The notes under the pieces: model-generated
The model's database searches: none
What the model was told of the DNA's origin: nothing
What the model saw: only the letters and a program-made list of their open reading frames with translations
Made by a program: the position numbers and the translations under genes
Assembly (NCBI GenBank): GCA_947600065.1
Contig: CANQFZ010000001.1
Coordinates: 1-64,000, forward strand
Source of the DNA: an uncultured Clostridia bacterium
GTDB taxonomy: Bacteria; Bacillota; Clostridia; Oscillospirales; Ruminococcaceae
Direction of reading: 5' to 3'
Length of the DNA stretch: 64,000 nucleotides
Part shown: piece after piece, positions 1 to 9,230 of the stretch
Layout: each line of letters begins with the position of its first letter
Position numbering within the stretch: the stretch's first letter is position 1

Positions 1-194
1 TTTTAACTTTGTTTAACTTTTTGGGGTCAGTTCACTCTGGACACCCTTTTCAAAAAACTTTCGTGCGCCCGCCCGTTATGTGGTTTTAAGAATAAAAGTG
101 GTTCGCCGCTCAAAACAACTTATTACTTATTACAGCGGTTTTCGCCTTTCGTTCGCCGCGTCAGCGGCGGCACATAAAAGTTTTGGAAAGGGGT

Positions 195-230
195 CAAGGG
201 GGAAACCTTTTTCAAAAGGTTTCCCCCTTG
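195..230. terminator. Hairpin CAAGGGGGAAACCTTTTTCAAAAGGTTTCCCCCTTG
   Basis: Perfect or near-perfect inverted repeat downstream of the 251..511 gene. Confidence 0.65.
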
Positions 231-250
231 CGCGTCTTTGTTCCTTGTCC

Positions 251-511
251 TTATCCATGATCCCCTCGGCTTTGTCTTACCATATCTTCCACGACGATAT
301 CGTAAATTTCGCCGAGCGTTCTGCAATACTCGAGAATTTTCCACGGCTCGTTTGTGTGAAAATGGATTTTCGCCGTATCCTCATCTGCTATAACAAGCAG
401 GCTGTCGCCGACAAAATGCTCGCGGATATAGCTGTCAAGCTCGTCCTCGTCAATGTCCTCTCCGTCAATCAGAAGCTGTGTGTCATACCTGTATAAAATT
501 TCGTCCGCCAT
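251..511 (-). CDS. Small protein resembling the C-terminal domain of YloV/DAK2-type (FakA-like) proteins
   Basis: ORF 251..535; ATG at 511 is preceded by GGAGG. Contains GDSLLVIADEDTAKIHFHTNEPWKILEYCRTLGEIYDIVVEDM, resembling the GDS..V..D...K.H.HT..P...L......G.I..I.I.NM segment of YloV-type proteins. Confidence 0.6.
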   Translation of the reverse strand: MADEILYRYDTQLLIDGEDIDEDELDSYIREHFVGDSLLVIADEDTAKIHFHTNEPWKILEYCRTLGEIYDIVVEDMVRQSRGDHG

Positions 512-522
512 AATATCCTCCG

Positions 523-1362
523 TTATTTCTTCCATTTCATTGAAATATCAAACGCCGAAACACTGTGCGTAAGCGCGCCAAGGCTGATTATATCGACCCC
601 CGTCTCTGCAACCTCGCGAATGTTTTCGAGCGTAACATTTCCAGACGCCTCGGTCTTTGCCCGCTCATTTATAAGCTCTACAGCTTCTTTCATCTGTTCG
701 GTGCTCATATTGTCGAGCATTATCACGTTTACATTACACTCCAGCGCTTCTTTTACTTCGTCAATATTCCTTGTTTCAACTTCTATCTGGAGCATATGTC
801 CCGCTTTTTTGCGGAGCGCTTCTACCGCAGGAATTATGCCGCCGTATGCGTCAATGTGATTGTCCTTGAGCATTGCCGCGTCCGTTAAATTATAGCGGTG
901 ATTTCTGCCGCCGCCAACCGTCACGGAGTATTTCTGAAGCGCGCGAAGTCCCGGAAGCGTCTTTCGCGTATCCGTGATCGACGCTTTTGTTCCTTTAACA
1001 GCCTCAACGCATTTGTTCGTATATGTCGCTATCCCGCTCATATGCTGTAAAATATTGAGCGCTGTTCTTTCGGCTTTTAGCATAAGGCGCGTGTGACCGC
1101 AGAAGTCAGCGATTACCTCGCCTTTTTTAATCTTATCCCCGTCTTTTTTATATACTGTCATTTTCATATCGGGGTCTAAAATTGTAAACACTCTCAGCGC
1201 AATTTCAATTCCCGCAAGCACTCCGTCAGCCTTTGCCATAAAGTACGCATTTGAAATTGAATTTTCGTCAATTAGAAGATCTGCGGTGCTGTCGATATAG
1301 TTTATATCTTCATTGAGCGCTGTTTTTATAAGGTCGTCAACATAAAACGGAAGGAGTATCAT
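523..1362 (-). CDS. nadC: Nicotinate-nucleotide pyrophosphorylase (quinolinate phosphoribosyltransferase)
   Basis: Full-length; motifs AERTALNILQHMSGIAT, DTRKTLPGLR, GGGRNHRYNL; overlaps nadB by 4 nt. Confidence 0.95.
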   Translation of the reverse strand: MILLPFYVDDLIKTALNEDINYIDSTADLLIDENSISNAYFMAKADGVLAGIEIALRVFTILDPDMKMTVYKKDGDKIKKGEVIADFCGHTRLMLKAERTALNILQHMSGIATYTNKCVEAVKGTKASITDTRKTLPGLRALQKYSVTVGGGRNHRYNLTDAAMLKDNHIDAYGGIIPAVEALRKKAGHMLQIEVETRNIDEVKEALECNVNVIMLDNMSTEQMKEAVELINERAKTEASGNVTLENIREVAETGVDIISLGALTHSVSAFDISMKWKK

Positions 1363-2843
1363 TCTTCGTTTCTCCTTTCCCAAATTTCACTAAGGATAAT
1401 AAAAGCAACCACTGCGAGCGATCTCGTTTCGGTATGATCCGCATTTATCTCATACCCGCCGTTTTCGAGGTCGTCTTTTATCTCTTTTATCCTCTTTAGA
1501 CCCTTTTCGGTCTCGTCATAATCGGGATAGACAAAATATGCCTTCTGCATTATCGAGCGTATCTCGTCCTGAATTTCGGCTTTGTTTGTGAGAGGCTTTC
1601 CGTTGGGCTCGCTCATGGGGTATTCTGCTTCGGGTTGTTTTTGTGAAATATCCTTTGAGTTTATGTCCTCGGCGATAAGCCTTGAAAAAACAAGCGCTTC
1701 AAGCAGAGAATTTGACGCAAGCCTGTTTTTACCGTGAACGCCCGTATGCGAACATTCTCCCGCAGAGTACAGCCCCTCGACATTTGTAGCGCCTTTTCCG
1801 TCTACATTTATCCCGCCCATAAGATAGTGCTGGCAGGGATATATCGGGATAGGCTCTTTTGTCATGTCAAACCCTTTTTCAAGAACGTTTTCATATATCA
1901 TCGGGAAACGGTTTTTGATGAAATCAGCGTCCTTATAGGAAATGTCGAGCCAAAATTCGTCAGAGCCTGTTTTCTTTTGTTCTTCCATAATGCATTTTGA
2001 AACAACATCTCTCGGCGCAAGTTCTTTCCTTTCGGGTTCATATTCGGGCATAAAACGCTCTTTGTTGCAGTTTAAGAGATACGCTCCCTCTCCGCGAACT
2101 GCCTCCGACACAAGAAAGCACTCGTTGTTTTTCTTGTCGGCAAAAGCGGTTGGGTGAAATTGAACATAGCTTAAATTCTTTATCTCCGCGCCGAGGTCGT
2201 GAGCTAAAGCAATGCCGTCGCCCGTGGCAATTTCCGAGTTTGTCGTATATTTATATACTCTGCCTATCCCGCCTGTTGCCATAATTACAAAATTCGAGCA
2301 ATAATATTCGTGAGAGCCGTTTTCCGTGACCACGTCCGCAAAGAACAGCCCGTTGTCCTTTTCAAGTCTGCACAGCACAGAGTGATTTATAACAGTAACA
2401 TTCTTCAGCTTTTCCACTTGCGCGATAAGACACGTTTCGATTTCCTTTCCCGTCGTGTCTTTGTGATGTGCAATTCTCCTGCGGGAATGTCCGCCCTCAA
2501 GCGTCAGCGCAAGCGAGCCGTCGTCATTCCTGTCGAAATCCACACCGTATTTTTCTACGAGCCTTTCAACGTCGCGAGGACCTTGCTCGACAAGTATCTT
2601 TACATTGTCGAGATTGTTTTTATACTGTCCCGCAATAAGCGTGTCCTTTATGTGCAGCTCAAAATCATCGTTCTTGCTGTCCATAACCGCCGCAACGCCG
2701 CCCTGCGCAAGCGCAGAGTTGCAGAGCGAAAGCTCTTTTTTTGACAGCATAAGCACTTTAAGCTTAGGGTCAAGGTTGAGCGCCGCATAAATGCCCGAAA
2801 TTCCCGTGCCGACAATAAGCACGTCAAATCTTTTGAATTTCAT
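1359..2843 (-). CDS. nadB: L-aspartate oxidase
   Basis: FAD-binding GTGISGIYAAL, ALAQGGVAAV, GEGAYLLN, YPCQHYLMGGI, GLYSAGECSHTGVHGKNRLASNSLLE. Confidence 0.93.
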   Translation of the reverse strand: MKFKRFDVLIVGTGISGIYAALNLDPKLKVLMLSKKELSLCNSALAQGGVAAVMDSKNDDFELHIKDTLIAGQYKNNLDNVKILVEQGPRDVERLVEKYGVDFDRNDDGSLALTLEGGHSRRRIAHHKDTTGKEIETCLIAQVEKLKNVTVINHSVLCRLEKDNGLFFADVVTENGSHEYYCSNFVIMATGGIGRVYKYTTNSEIATGDGIALAHDLGAEIKNLSYVQFHPTAFADKKNNECFLVSEAVRGEGAYLLNCNKERFMPEYEPERKELAPRDVVSKCIMEEQKKTGSDEFWLDISYKDADFIKNRFPMIYENVLEKGFDMTKEPIPIYPCQHYLMGGINVDGKGATNVEGLYSAGECSHTGVHGKNRLASNSLLEALVFSRLIAEDINSKDISQKQPEAEYPMSEPNGKPLTNKAEIQDEIRSIMQKAYFVYPDYDETEKGLKRIKEIKDDLENGGYEINADHTETRSLAVVAFIILSEIWERRNEE

Positions 2844-2982
2844 AGTTTGTCCTTTCTAAAGCCCGCCTTATGAGCTTTAAGGTTTTATAGACCGAGAACT
2901 TGACAAGGCGTATAAAAAATGCTATAATCTTTTTTGAGGTCTTATTTTTTAAGGCATTGATAAAAAAACAAAGGAGAATAAA

Positions 2983-4203
2983 ATGCCCGAAAAAGCAATT
3001 CTGGTTTCCGTAGATACGGGTGAATACGACTGCGACGTGTCTTTGGACGAGCTTTCGGAGCTTGCAAAGACCGCGGGCGCCGAAGAAGCCGCGCGCGTTA
3101 TACAAAAAAGGGAAACATACGAAGCCGCAAGCGTTGTCGGAGAGGGAAAACTTAGTGAGATCTCCGAGCTTTGCAGGCTGTATTCTGCCGAACTTCTTAT
3201 ATTTGATTGCGAACTTACCGCTTCGCAGATACGCAACATCGAGGACGCGACGGAAGTCCGCGTTATCGACCGCACAATGCTTATCCTCGATATTTTCGCA
3301 GGACGCGCGGTTTCCGCAGAGGGAAAGCTTCAGGTTGAACTTGCCCAGCTCAAATATCGCCTGCCGAGGCTTATGGGAATAGGTACGAGCCTTTCCAGAC
3401 TTGGCGGAGGCATCGGCACGCGTGGTCCCGGAGAAACACAGCTCGAAACTGACCGCCGCCATATCCGCAGGCGCATTGACAAACTTTCCGAAGAACTTCG
3501 CGAGCTTGAAAAGAGGCGCGGTCTTGCGCGTTCGCGCAGAAAGAAAGACAATGTACAAGTAGGCGCTGTCGTAGGTTATACAAACGCGGGAAAATCCACA
3601 CTGTTAAATTTACTTACGGGAGCGGGAGTGCTTGCAGAAGACAAGCTCTTTGCGACGCTCGACCCAACCGCTCGTTCCGTAGAGCTTCCGGACGGACGAA
3701 ATCTTGTGCTTATAGATACCGTAGGGCTTATCCGCAGACTTCCTCATAACCTTGTAGAAGCGTTTAAGTCTACCCTCGAAGAAGCCGCAAGCGCCGATAT
3801 CATCATTCATGTCTGCGACGCTTCCGATCCCGAAGCCGCCGAAAAAGCCGACGTTACTCTTAAAACGCTTGCAGAGCTTGGCGCGGCAGAAATACCCGTC
3901 GTGACTGTCTTAAACAAATGCGATAAAATAAGCGAGGAGCTCCCGACAAATGAAAGAACGGTAAAAATATCCGCACTTAAAAATGAGGGTATCCCCGAGC
4001 TTATGCAGGCTATTTCCCGAAATCTTCCTCAGACCTCGCGCAGAATGAAACTGCTTTTGCCTTATGAAAAGGCGGGCTTGTCCGCGCAGATACGTCAGAA
4101 CGGAAAAGTCTTTTCCGAGGAATATACCGAAAGCGGCGTGCTTATTGACGCGCTTGTAGAAAACGCGCTGATAAAGCAGATGAGTGAATATATCGCCGAG
4201 TGA
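2983..4203 (+). CDS. hflX: GTPase HflX
   Basis: VGYTNAGKSTLLN, GGIGTRGPGETQLETDRR, DTVGLIRRLPH; RBS aaggag before the ATG. Confidence 0.95.
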   Translation: MPEKAILVSVDTGEYDCDVSLDELSELAKTAGAEEAARVIQKRETYEAASVVGEGKLSEISELCRLYSAELLIFDCELTASQIRNIEDATEVRVIDRTMLILDIFAGRAVSAEGKLQVELAQLKYRLPRLMGIGTSLSRLGGGIGTRGPGETQLETDRRHIRRRIDKLSEELRELEKRRGLARSRRKKDNVQVGAVVGYTNAGKSTLLNLLTGAGVLAEDKLFATLDPTARSVELPDGRNLVLIDTVGLIRRLPHNLVEAFKSTLEEAASADIIIHVCDASDPEAAEKADVTLKTLAELGAAEIPVVTVLNKCDKISEELPTNERTVKISALKNEGIPELMQAISRNLPQTSRRMKLLLPYEKAGLSAQIRQNGKVFSEEYTESGVLIDALVENALIKQMSEYIAE

Positions 4204-4245
4204 TATACCGTTTTGTGTCAAGAGCTTCTCTTGGCACAATTATTT

Positions 4246-5493
4246 TTATCCCAGATCTACCTCGCATGTTCCTATTCCGCGCACAGTCATAAAATGACAC
4301 GCTCCGTTGCCGAATATCCTGTCGATGTTCATTCTGAACTGCTTTATATCATCAAACGGCACTATAGCCTGTATCGTACCCTCAAATCCTCCGCCGTGTA
4401 CTCTGCACGTTCCGTGCCTGTGAAGCGTTATTTCCGCCGCCTGCAATGCGATAGAAAGCGGCTGGTGTGATATGTCGTCGGGGGAGTAGACGTCCTGAAG
4501 ATATTTAAAGGACGAGTCTCCGCTTTCGCGAACGGACGATAAGAAGTCCTCAAATTTGTTGTTTATAAGCGCATGAGCGACTTTCTCCACTCTGTCGTTT
4601 TCGCGGAAAAAGTGTATTGCTCTCAAAACCGCTCTGTCGCCGAACTGCCTGCGAAGCTCCGTGATATTAAGCATTATGTCACTGAGCGACAGCGCCCTCA
4701 GATTGTCGCAGTCGAAATAAGCCGCTATCCCGTGCATATCGTCGCTTATCTGCTTGTACAATTTTGCAAGGTCGAGCCTCGGAGCTTCTTTTATTTCAAT
4801 AATGCACAGTGAATGTTCAAACTGTGAAAAATCGCACGGAATGTTTTCTACAATAGGCGCGTCAATATCCTTGAAATCAATAGACGTAAAACCGCCCGAC
4901 GCACATGAAACCGCCCTCGTCAGCCCGCAGGGTCTTTGGAAATAGTTTTCTTCGGCAAATTTAGACGCAAGCGCAAGCGTCACAGGTCTTATTTCTCCTT
5001 CGTTATACAGGTTCGAGAGGATAATTCCCGTAAGCACGCCAAACGCCGCCGCGCTTCCAAGTCCCGAACCTCTGAAAAGCGTCGAGGTCGTATAAGCGCG
5101 AAAGCCGCCGATATTGTACCTTTTCTTGGTGAAATATTTCAGAACTCCGCGTATAATGCCCGACGAGCAGTTCTTGTCGCTTGCGCGAACTTCTAGGTCA
5201 TCAAGAGCAATTTTGTCCTCGGGCAGTCCCTCTGATTTTATCGTTACAAATCCGTCGTCCGTCGCTTCTACGGCGGCGATTATATCAAGGTCAACTCCCG
5301 CCGCGAAAACCTTTCCGCCGTTTTGCTCGGTGTGGTTTCCGCAAATTTCGGTCGTTCCGGGAGTAGAGAAAAATCTAAGAGGACCGTGTTCGCCGAAATA
5401 TCCCGAAAACCCTTTTTTAAGCTCGTCATAGCGTTTTATCTGCTTTTCGGGACATTCATAGATATTTTCAAGCTTTTTTACAATAGGGCGCAT
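4246..5493 (-). CDS. GHMP kinase, galactokinase-like
   Basis: TPGTTEICGNHTEQNGGKV (variant of GRVNLIGEHTDYNDG), LFRGSGLGSAAAFGVLTG (GHMP ATP site), CRVHGGGFEGTIQAIVP. Confidence 0.75.
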   Translation of the reverse strand: MRPIVKKLENIYECPEKQIKRYDELKKGFSGYFGEHGPLRFFSTPGTTEICGNHTEQNGGKVFAAGVDLDIIAAVEATDDGFVTIKSEGLPEDKIALDDLEVRASDKNCSSGIIRGVLKYFTKKRYNIGGFRAYTTSTLFRGSGLGSAAAFGVLTGIILSNLYNEGEIRPVTLALASKFAEENYFQRPCGLTRAVSCASGGFTSIDFKDIDAPIVENIPCDFSQFEHSLCIIEIKEAPRLDLAKLYKQISDDMHGIAAYFDCDNLRALSLSDIMLNITELRRQFGDRAVLRAIHFFRENDRVEKVAHALINNKFEDFLSSVRESGDSSFKYLQDVYSPDDISHQPLSIALQAAEITLHRHGTCRVHGGGFEGTIQAIVPFDDIKQFRMNIDRIFGNGACHFMTVRGIGTCEVDLG

Positions 5494-5531
5494 AACAGTT
5501 ATGTCTCCTTTAAGTCTACATTTTTATTTTA

Positions 5532-5571
5532 TATGACAATCTTCGCTTTTAAATTTTTCTGCTTATAATCA
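5532..5571. repeat. 40-bp direct repeat, copy 1 (tatgacaatcttcgcttttaaatttttctgcttataatca)
   Basis: 39/40 identical to 5941-5980; flanks the 5572-5940 element. Confidence 0.95.
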
Positions 5572-5935
5572 CAGACTGTATATAAAGCCCCAGTATGCAC
5601 GCATTATCTGCCGAAGTGTATAATGCACGGACAATACGTACACTGACAACAGGGGTTGCGAGGGCGGTAGCCCCCGCACTCTCCCCCTTCCCCTTTTAGA
5701 GGTAAGAAATTAGAAGTAAGAGGTTAGAGTTTTAGATGAGAAGTTTTTCGATTTTCGTAAGTATTCTAGCCTCTAGCCTCTTTCCCTGAAAACCAAAAAA
5801 CTTTTCCTCTCAAAAGTTCCCCGAAATTCTTACCTCTTACCTCTAACCTCTTACATCTAGAAGGATGGGGCGAGAGAGCGTTATTGAAAGAAATAACGTC
5901 TGAAAAGAACCACAAATATGACTTTATATAGTCTG
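5572..5935. mobile_element. MITE-like non-autonomous element 1 with imperfect TIRs
   Basis: Left end cagactgtatataaagc; reverse complement of right end cagactatataaagt; flanked by a 40-bp direct repeat; no ORF; contains heptad arms. Confidence 0.75.
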
Positions 5936-5940
5936 TTTTT

Positions 5941-5980
5941 TATGACAATCTTCGCTTTTAAATTTTTCTGTTTATAATCA
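5941..5980. repeat. 40-bp direct repeat, copy 2, overlapping the rodA stop codon
   Basis: 39/40 identical to 5532-5571. Confidence 0.95.
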
Positions 5981-7132
5981 ATAAAACATATGCTTTTCTT
6001 TTTCTCTGTGAGCCGAAACGCTAAGCACAAGCCCTATACAGGCATTTACCATAATTATGGCCGTACCGCCCCTGCTTATAAAAGGAAGGGGAATGCCTAT
6101 AACGGGCACAACACAAAGCACAACTCCTATATTTATCACACAGTGAAAGAATATCATTGCGAAAACGCCGATACAAATAAGCTTTCCGAGGGTAGTCTGC
6201 GCGCCCGAAGCGTTTGACAGAAGTTTAAGACACAAGAGCGCAAGCATTATGACAAGCGCCATACACCCGATAAATCCGAGCGTCATTCCGATATATGCGA
6301 AAATAAAGTCGTTTGAAAGCTCCGAGGTATAGTGATAGCTTTCCTGCTCAAAACCCATACCCGAAAGCTGCCCCGAGCCTAAGACTATAGTGCCGTTATA
6401 TTGCTGGTAGAACTTGTCGAGCTTTTCGGCCTCCTGCATATCCTTATTGAACAGGATAAGAAAACGCGTTTTATGGTGGTCTTCCATAAGGAAATTCCAC
6501 GCAAATATACCCACCAGCGGTATGCTTGCTATTCCCGCAACAAGATACTTCCAGGAAATGCCCGACATAAACAGCATGCAAATGAAAATAAACAAAAACA
6601 CCAGCGCCGAGCCTGCGTCTTTTTGCAGCATGATAAGCGCCACGGGCGCTAATCCGTGTATGCACACCAAAAGCAGGTGCTTCGGAGAATTTATATTTTC
6701 GCCGACCTTTGAGATGTGTGTCGCAAGGGTTATTATAAAAACAAACTTCAGTATCTCCGACGGCTGTATCGTTATAAATCCGAAATCCAGCCATGCTATA
6801 TCGTCGTCGCGGCTCACGCCGAGCGGCGTGAACAACAGTAGTTGCAATATTATGGCAACAGGCGCCATAACAAACCATACCTTTGACAAAAACCGATAGT
6901 CAATGGCGCTTATTATTATACCTGCAATTATTCCGAGCACGGAGGCTATTACCTGTGTCCTAAACGTTCCCTCGTCTATAAAAGTTGTAATTCCTCCTCT
7001 GCTCACATATCCCGTCTGCGTCATAGAGTACATTATAAACAAATCGAAAGCAGTGAGCGCAAGGCATATCAAAGGCAAAATTTTGTCAACGTGTTTAAGA
7101 TAATCGCGTACATAATGTAAAACAGTTTTCAT
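5978..7132 (-). CDS. rodA: RodA/FtsW-family SEDS glycosyltransferase
   Basis: Polytopic; QPSEILKFVFI, LQKDAGSALVFLF, GIPLPFISRGGTAI. Confidence 0.88.
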   Translation of the reverse strand: MKTVLHYVRDYLKHVDKILPLICLALTAFDLFIMYSMTQTGYVSRGGITTFIDEGTFRTQVIASVLGIIAGIIISAIDYRFLSKVWFVMAPVAIILQLLLFTPLGVSRDDDIAWLDFGFITIQPSEILKFVFIITLATHISKVGENINSPKHLLLVCIHGLAPVALIMLQKDAGSALVFLFIFICMLFMSGISWKYLVAGIASIPLVGIFAWNFLMEDHHKTRFLILFNKDMQEAEKLDKFYQQYNGTIVLGSGQLSGMGFEQESYHYTSELSNDFIFAYIGMTLGFIGCMALVIMLALLCLKLLSNASGAQTTLGKLICIGVFAMIFFHCVINIGVVLCVVPVIGIPLPFISRGGTAIIMVNACIGLVLSVSAHREKEKHMFY

Positions 7133-7260
7133 CTTGCTCCAAAAATAAAACTAAAAATTCCTACACATTATTTATTATATACTTTTTTAATCATATTTTC
7201 AATAGCAATATTAAATAAAATTCCTCACAATTACACTTAAATTTACGCTAAATGTATAAA

Positions 7261-7352
7261 ACAGAGGCTAGAGGCTGGAACACTAACGAGAAGCGAACTA
7301 CGTTTCCTCTACAACTCTAGCTTCTAACCTCTAGCCTCTAACCTCTAGAAGG
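7261..7352. repeat. CTCTARC-type heptad element
   Basis: agaggctagaggctgg ... ctctagcttctaacctctagcctctaacctctagaagg. Confidence 0.85.
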
Positions 7353-7360
7353 TCATTATT

Positions 7361-7432
7361 ATGGTATCATCTTTAAAAACTGCGGATAGCTTTTATCAGA
7401 TAAAGTGCGGAAACGACTTAAAATTTTTGTGA
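7361..7432 (+). pseudogene. Truncated ECF sigma factor N-terminal fragment (MVSSLKTADSFYQIKCGNDLKFL)
   Basis: MVSSLKTADSF compared with MGLSLKTSESF of the intact sigma gene at 20958. Confidence 0.65.
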
Positions 7433-7537
7433 TTTTAAAAGTTTCAAGTTTTTGCAATGACGTTATTTAACGTTGCTGCAAATTGTCGCAATTACATAAA
7501 AATACGTTGCGACAAATTGTCGCCGCAACGATAAAAC

Positions 7538-7655
7538 ACGTTGCGACAAATTGTTGTCACCCCTTATATATAGTTCGTTTCACTTCACTCCGTTACGCGT
7601 GTACGGTAGGTCACCGCTTAAATGCGGCGGTGACCTCCCTACACGCTTAACGGGT
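7538..7655. repeat. 118-bp dispersed repeat, copy A, containing hairpin GTGTACGGTAGGTCACCGC/GCGGTGACCTCCCTACAC
   Basis: Same length as, and only a few mismatches to, 20233-20350. Confidence 0.93.
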
Positions 7656-7660
7656 AACCA

Positions 7661-8012
7661 GTCAGATGTAAGAGGTAAGATGTAAGAGGTAAGAGTTTCC
7701 AGGGAACTTTTGGAAGATAAGGTTGTTTGGTTTTCAGAGAAAGAGGCTAGAGACTAGAATTTGTTTCGAAAAGAAAAACAACCTTTCCATTACAATTCTT
7801 ACATCTTACCTCTTACTTCTTACTTCTAAAAGCTGAAGCTGGAAGCTAGAATTTGTTTCGGGCATAAAACCACTTTCCGTTACAACTCTAGCCTCTAGCC
7901 TCTAACCTCTAGCTTCTAGAAGGGAAGGTTATTTGCTGACTTTAACATATAATAAAAATAAGAGGTATGGTTTTATCCTTACCTCTTATTTCTAGCCTCT
8001 AGCCTCTAGAAG
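7661..8012. repeat. Nested heptad-repeat region
   Basis: gatgtaagaggtaagatgtaagaggtaagag ... ctctagcctctagcctctaacctctagcttctagaagg, plus a further array at 7976-8012. Confidence 0.85.
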
Positions 8013-8048
8013 CTCAGGACGCTCATGCTTTTTAGTGTCAAGAACTTA

Positions 8049-8297
8049 TTACTGCTTATCCTCAACATACTTTACGATATCGCCGACGGTCTTGATGTTC
8101 TCGACCTCGTCTTCGGGTATCTCTACCGAGAACTCGTCTTCGATAGCCATTACAAGGTCAACTACGTCGAGCGAATCAGCGCCGAGGTCGTCTGTTATTA
8201 CCGAAGCTTCAGTAATGCTGTCTTTATCGGCAACATCAAGCTGATCTGCAATAATGTCTCTTATTTTCTCGAAAATTTCCATTGTTAGATCCTCCAA
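8049..8297 (-). CDS. acpP: Acyl carrier protein
   Basis: 82 aa with [21 protein letters not shown] phosphopantetheine site. Confidence 0.95.
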   Translation of the reverse strand: MEDLTMEIFEKIRDIIADQLDVADKDSITEASVITDDLGADSLDVVDLVMAIEDEFSVEIPEDEVENIKTVGDIVKYVEDKQ

Positions 8298-8404
8298 AAT
8301 ATTTTTACCAAAAACTTCTTGGCTTTGTCAAGTTATATTATAAATCATCTTTACAAAATAATCAAGAGCAATTTAACAAAAATTGCTGGTAATTATTACT
8401 GAAA

Positions 8405-9208
8405 TTATTCGGTAAACATACCAATTTTTCTAAATTTTTTGTAACGGTTTTCCGTGAGCTTGTCTGTCGGAACGGTTTTAAGCCTTGCGACAGCGTCAAC
8501 CAGATACTCGTAAATGCTGTCGGCGGTCTGTTCGGGATTAGTCTGCGCGCCGCCGTCGGGTTCGTTTATTATCTTGTCGCATACTCCAAAACGCGAAAGG
8601 TCTTCTGCTGTTATTTTCAGAATTTCACAGGCTTCTTTTTCTTTAGAGCCGTCTTTCCACAGTATAGACGCAGCTCCGCGCGGCGAAATAACGGAATAAA
8701 GCGCATTTGAGAGCATCGCAAGCTCGTCGCATACCGCAAGCGCCAGAGCGCCGCCGCTTCCGCCTTCTCCCAAGACTACCGATATAACGGGCGTTTTAAG
8801 CGTCATAAATTCTGCAAGGTTTTTTGCAATCGCTTCGCCCTGACCGCGTTTTTCAGCCTCTATCCCGCAGTATGCACCGGGCGTATCCACAAGGCAGATA
8901 ACGGGGCGGTGGAATTTTTCCGCCTGCCTTGCCAGTCTCAATGCCTTTCTGTAGCCTTCGGGGTGGGGCATTGAAAAATTCGTGCGGCGGTTTTCGTCGA
9001 GGGTTTTTCCCTTTACTTGTGCCAAGACCGTAACAGGCATGTCGCTTAGAAACCCAATGCCGCCGATTATAGCCGCGTCATCGCCGAACAGCCTGTCGCC
9101 GTGAAACTCCATAAACCTCGTGAATATCGCAGGGATATAGTCGTTTACGGTGGGGCGGTTTTTATTGTGAACAATTTCCATTCGCTCCCAGGCAGATAAA
9201 TTATTCAT
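8405..9208 (-). CDS. accA: Acetyl-CoA carboxylase carboxyltransferase subunit alpha
   Basis: AWERMEIVHNKNRPTVNDYI, GDRLFGDDAAIIGGI, VDTPGAYCGIEAEKRGQGEAIA, GEGGSGGALAL. Confidence 0.95.
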   Translation of the reverse strand: MNNLSAWERMEIVHNKNRPTVNDYIPAIFTRFMEFHGDRLFGDDAAIIGGIGFLSDMPVTVLAQVKGKTLDENRRTNFSMPHPEGYRKALRLARQAEKFHRPVICLVDTPGAYCGIEAEKRGQGEAIAKNLAEFMTLKTPVISVVLGEGGSGGALALAVCDELAMLSNALYSVISPRGAASILWKDGSKEKEACEILKITAEDLSRFGVCDKIINEPDGGAQTNPEQTADSIYEYLVDAVARLKTVPTDKLTENRYKKFRKIGMFTE

Positions 9209-9230
9209 AATTTTCTCCTTTTAAAGCCGT

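Noticed and set aside
80-496. ORF of 138 aa on the + strand
   Set aside because: Antisense to the 251..511 gene and crosses repeat hairpins; composition not protein-like.
5572-5935. Insertion sequence with transposase
   Set aside because: Too short and no transposase-like ORF; called MITE-like only.
7660-8012. Possible CRISPR array
   Set aside because: Periodicity is about 7 nt with no 20-40 nt unique spacers, and no cas genes are nearby; the pattern is heptad arms.
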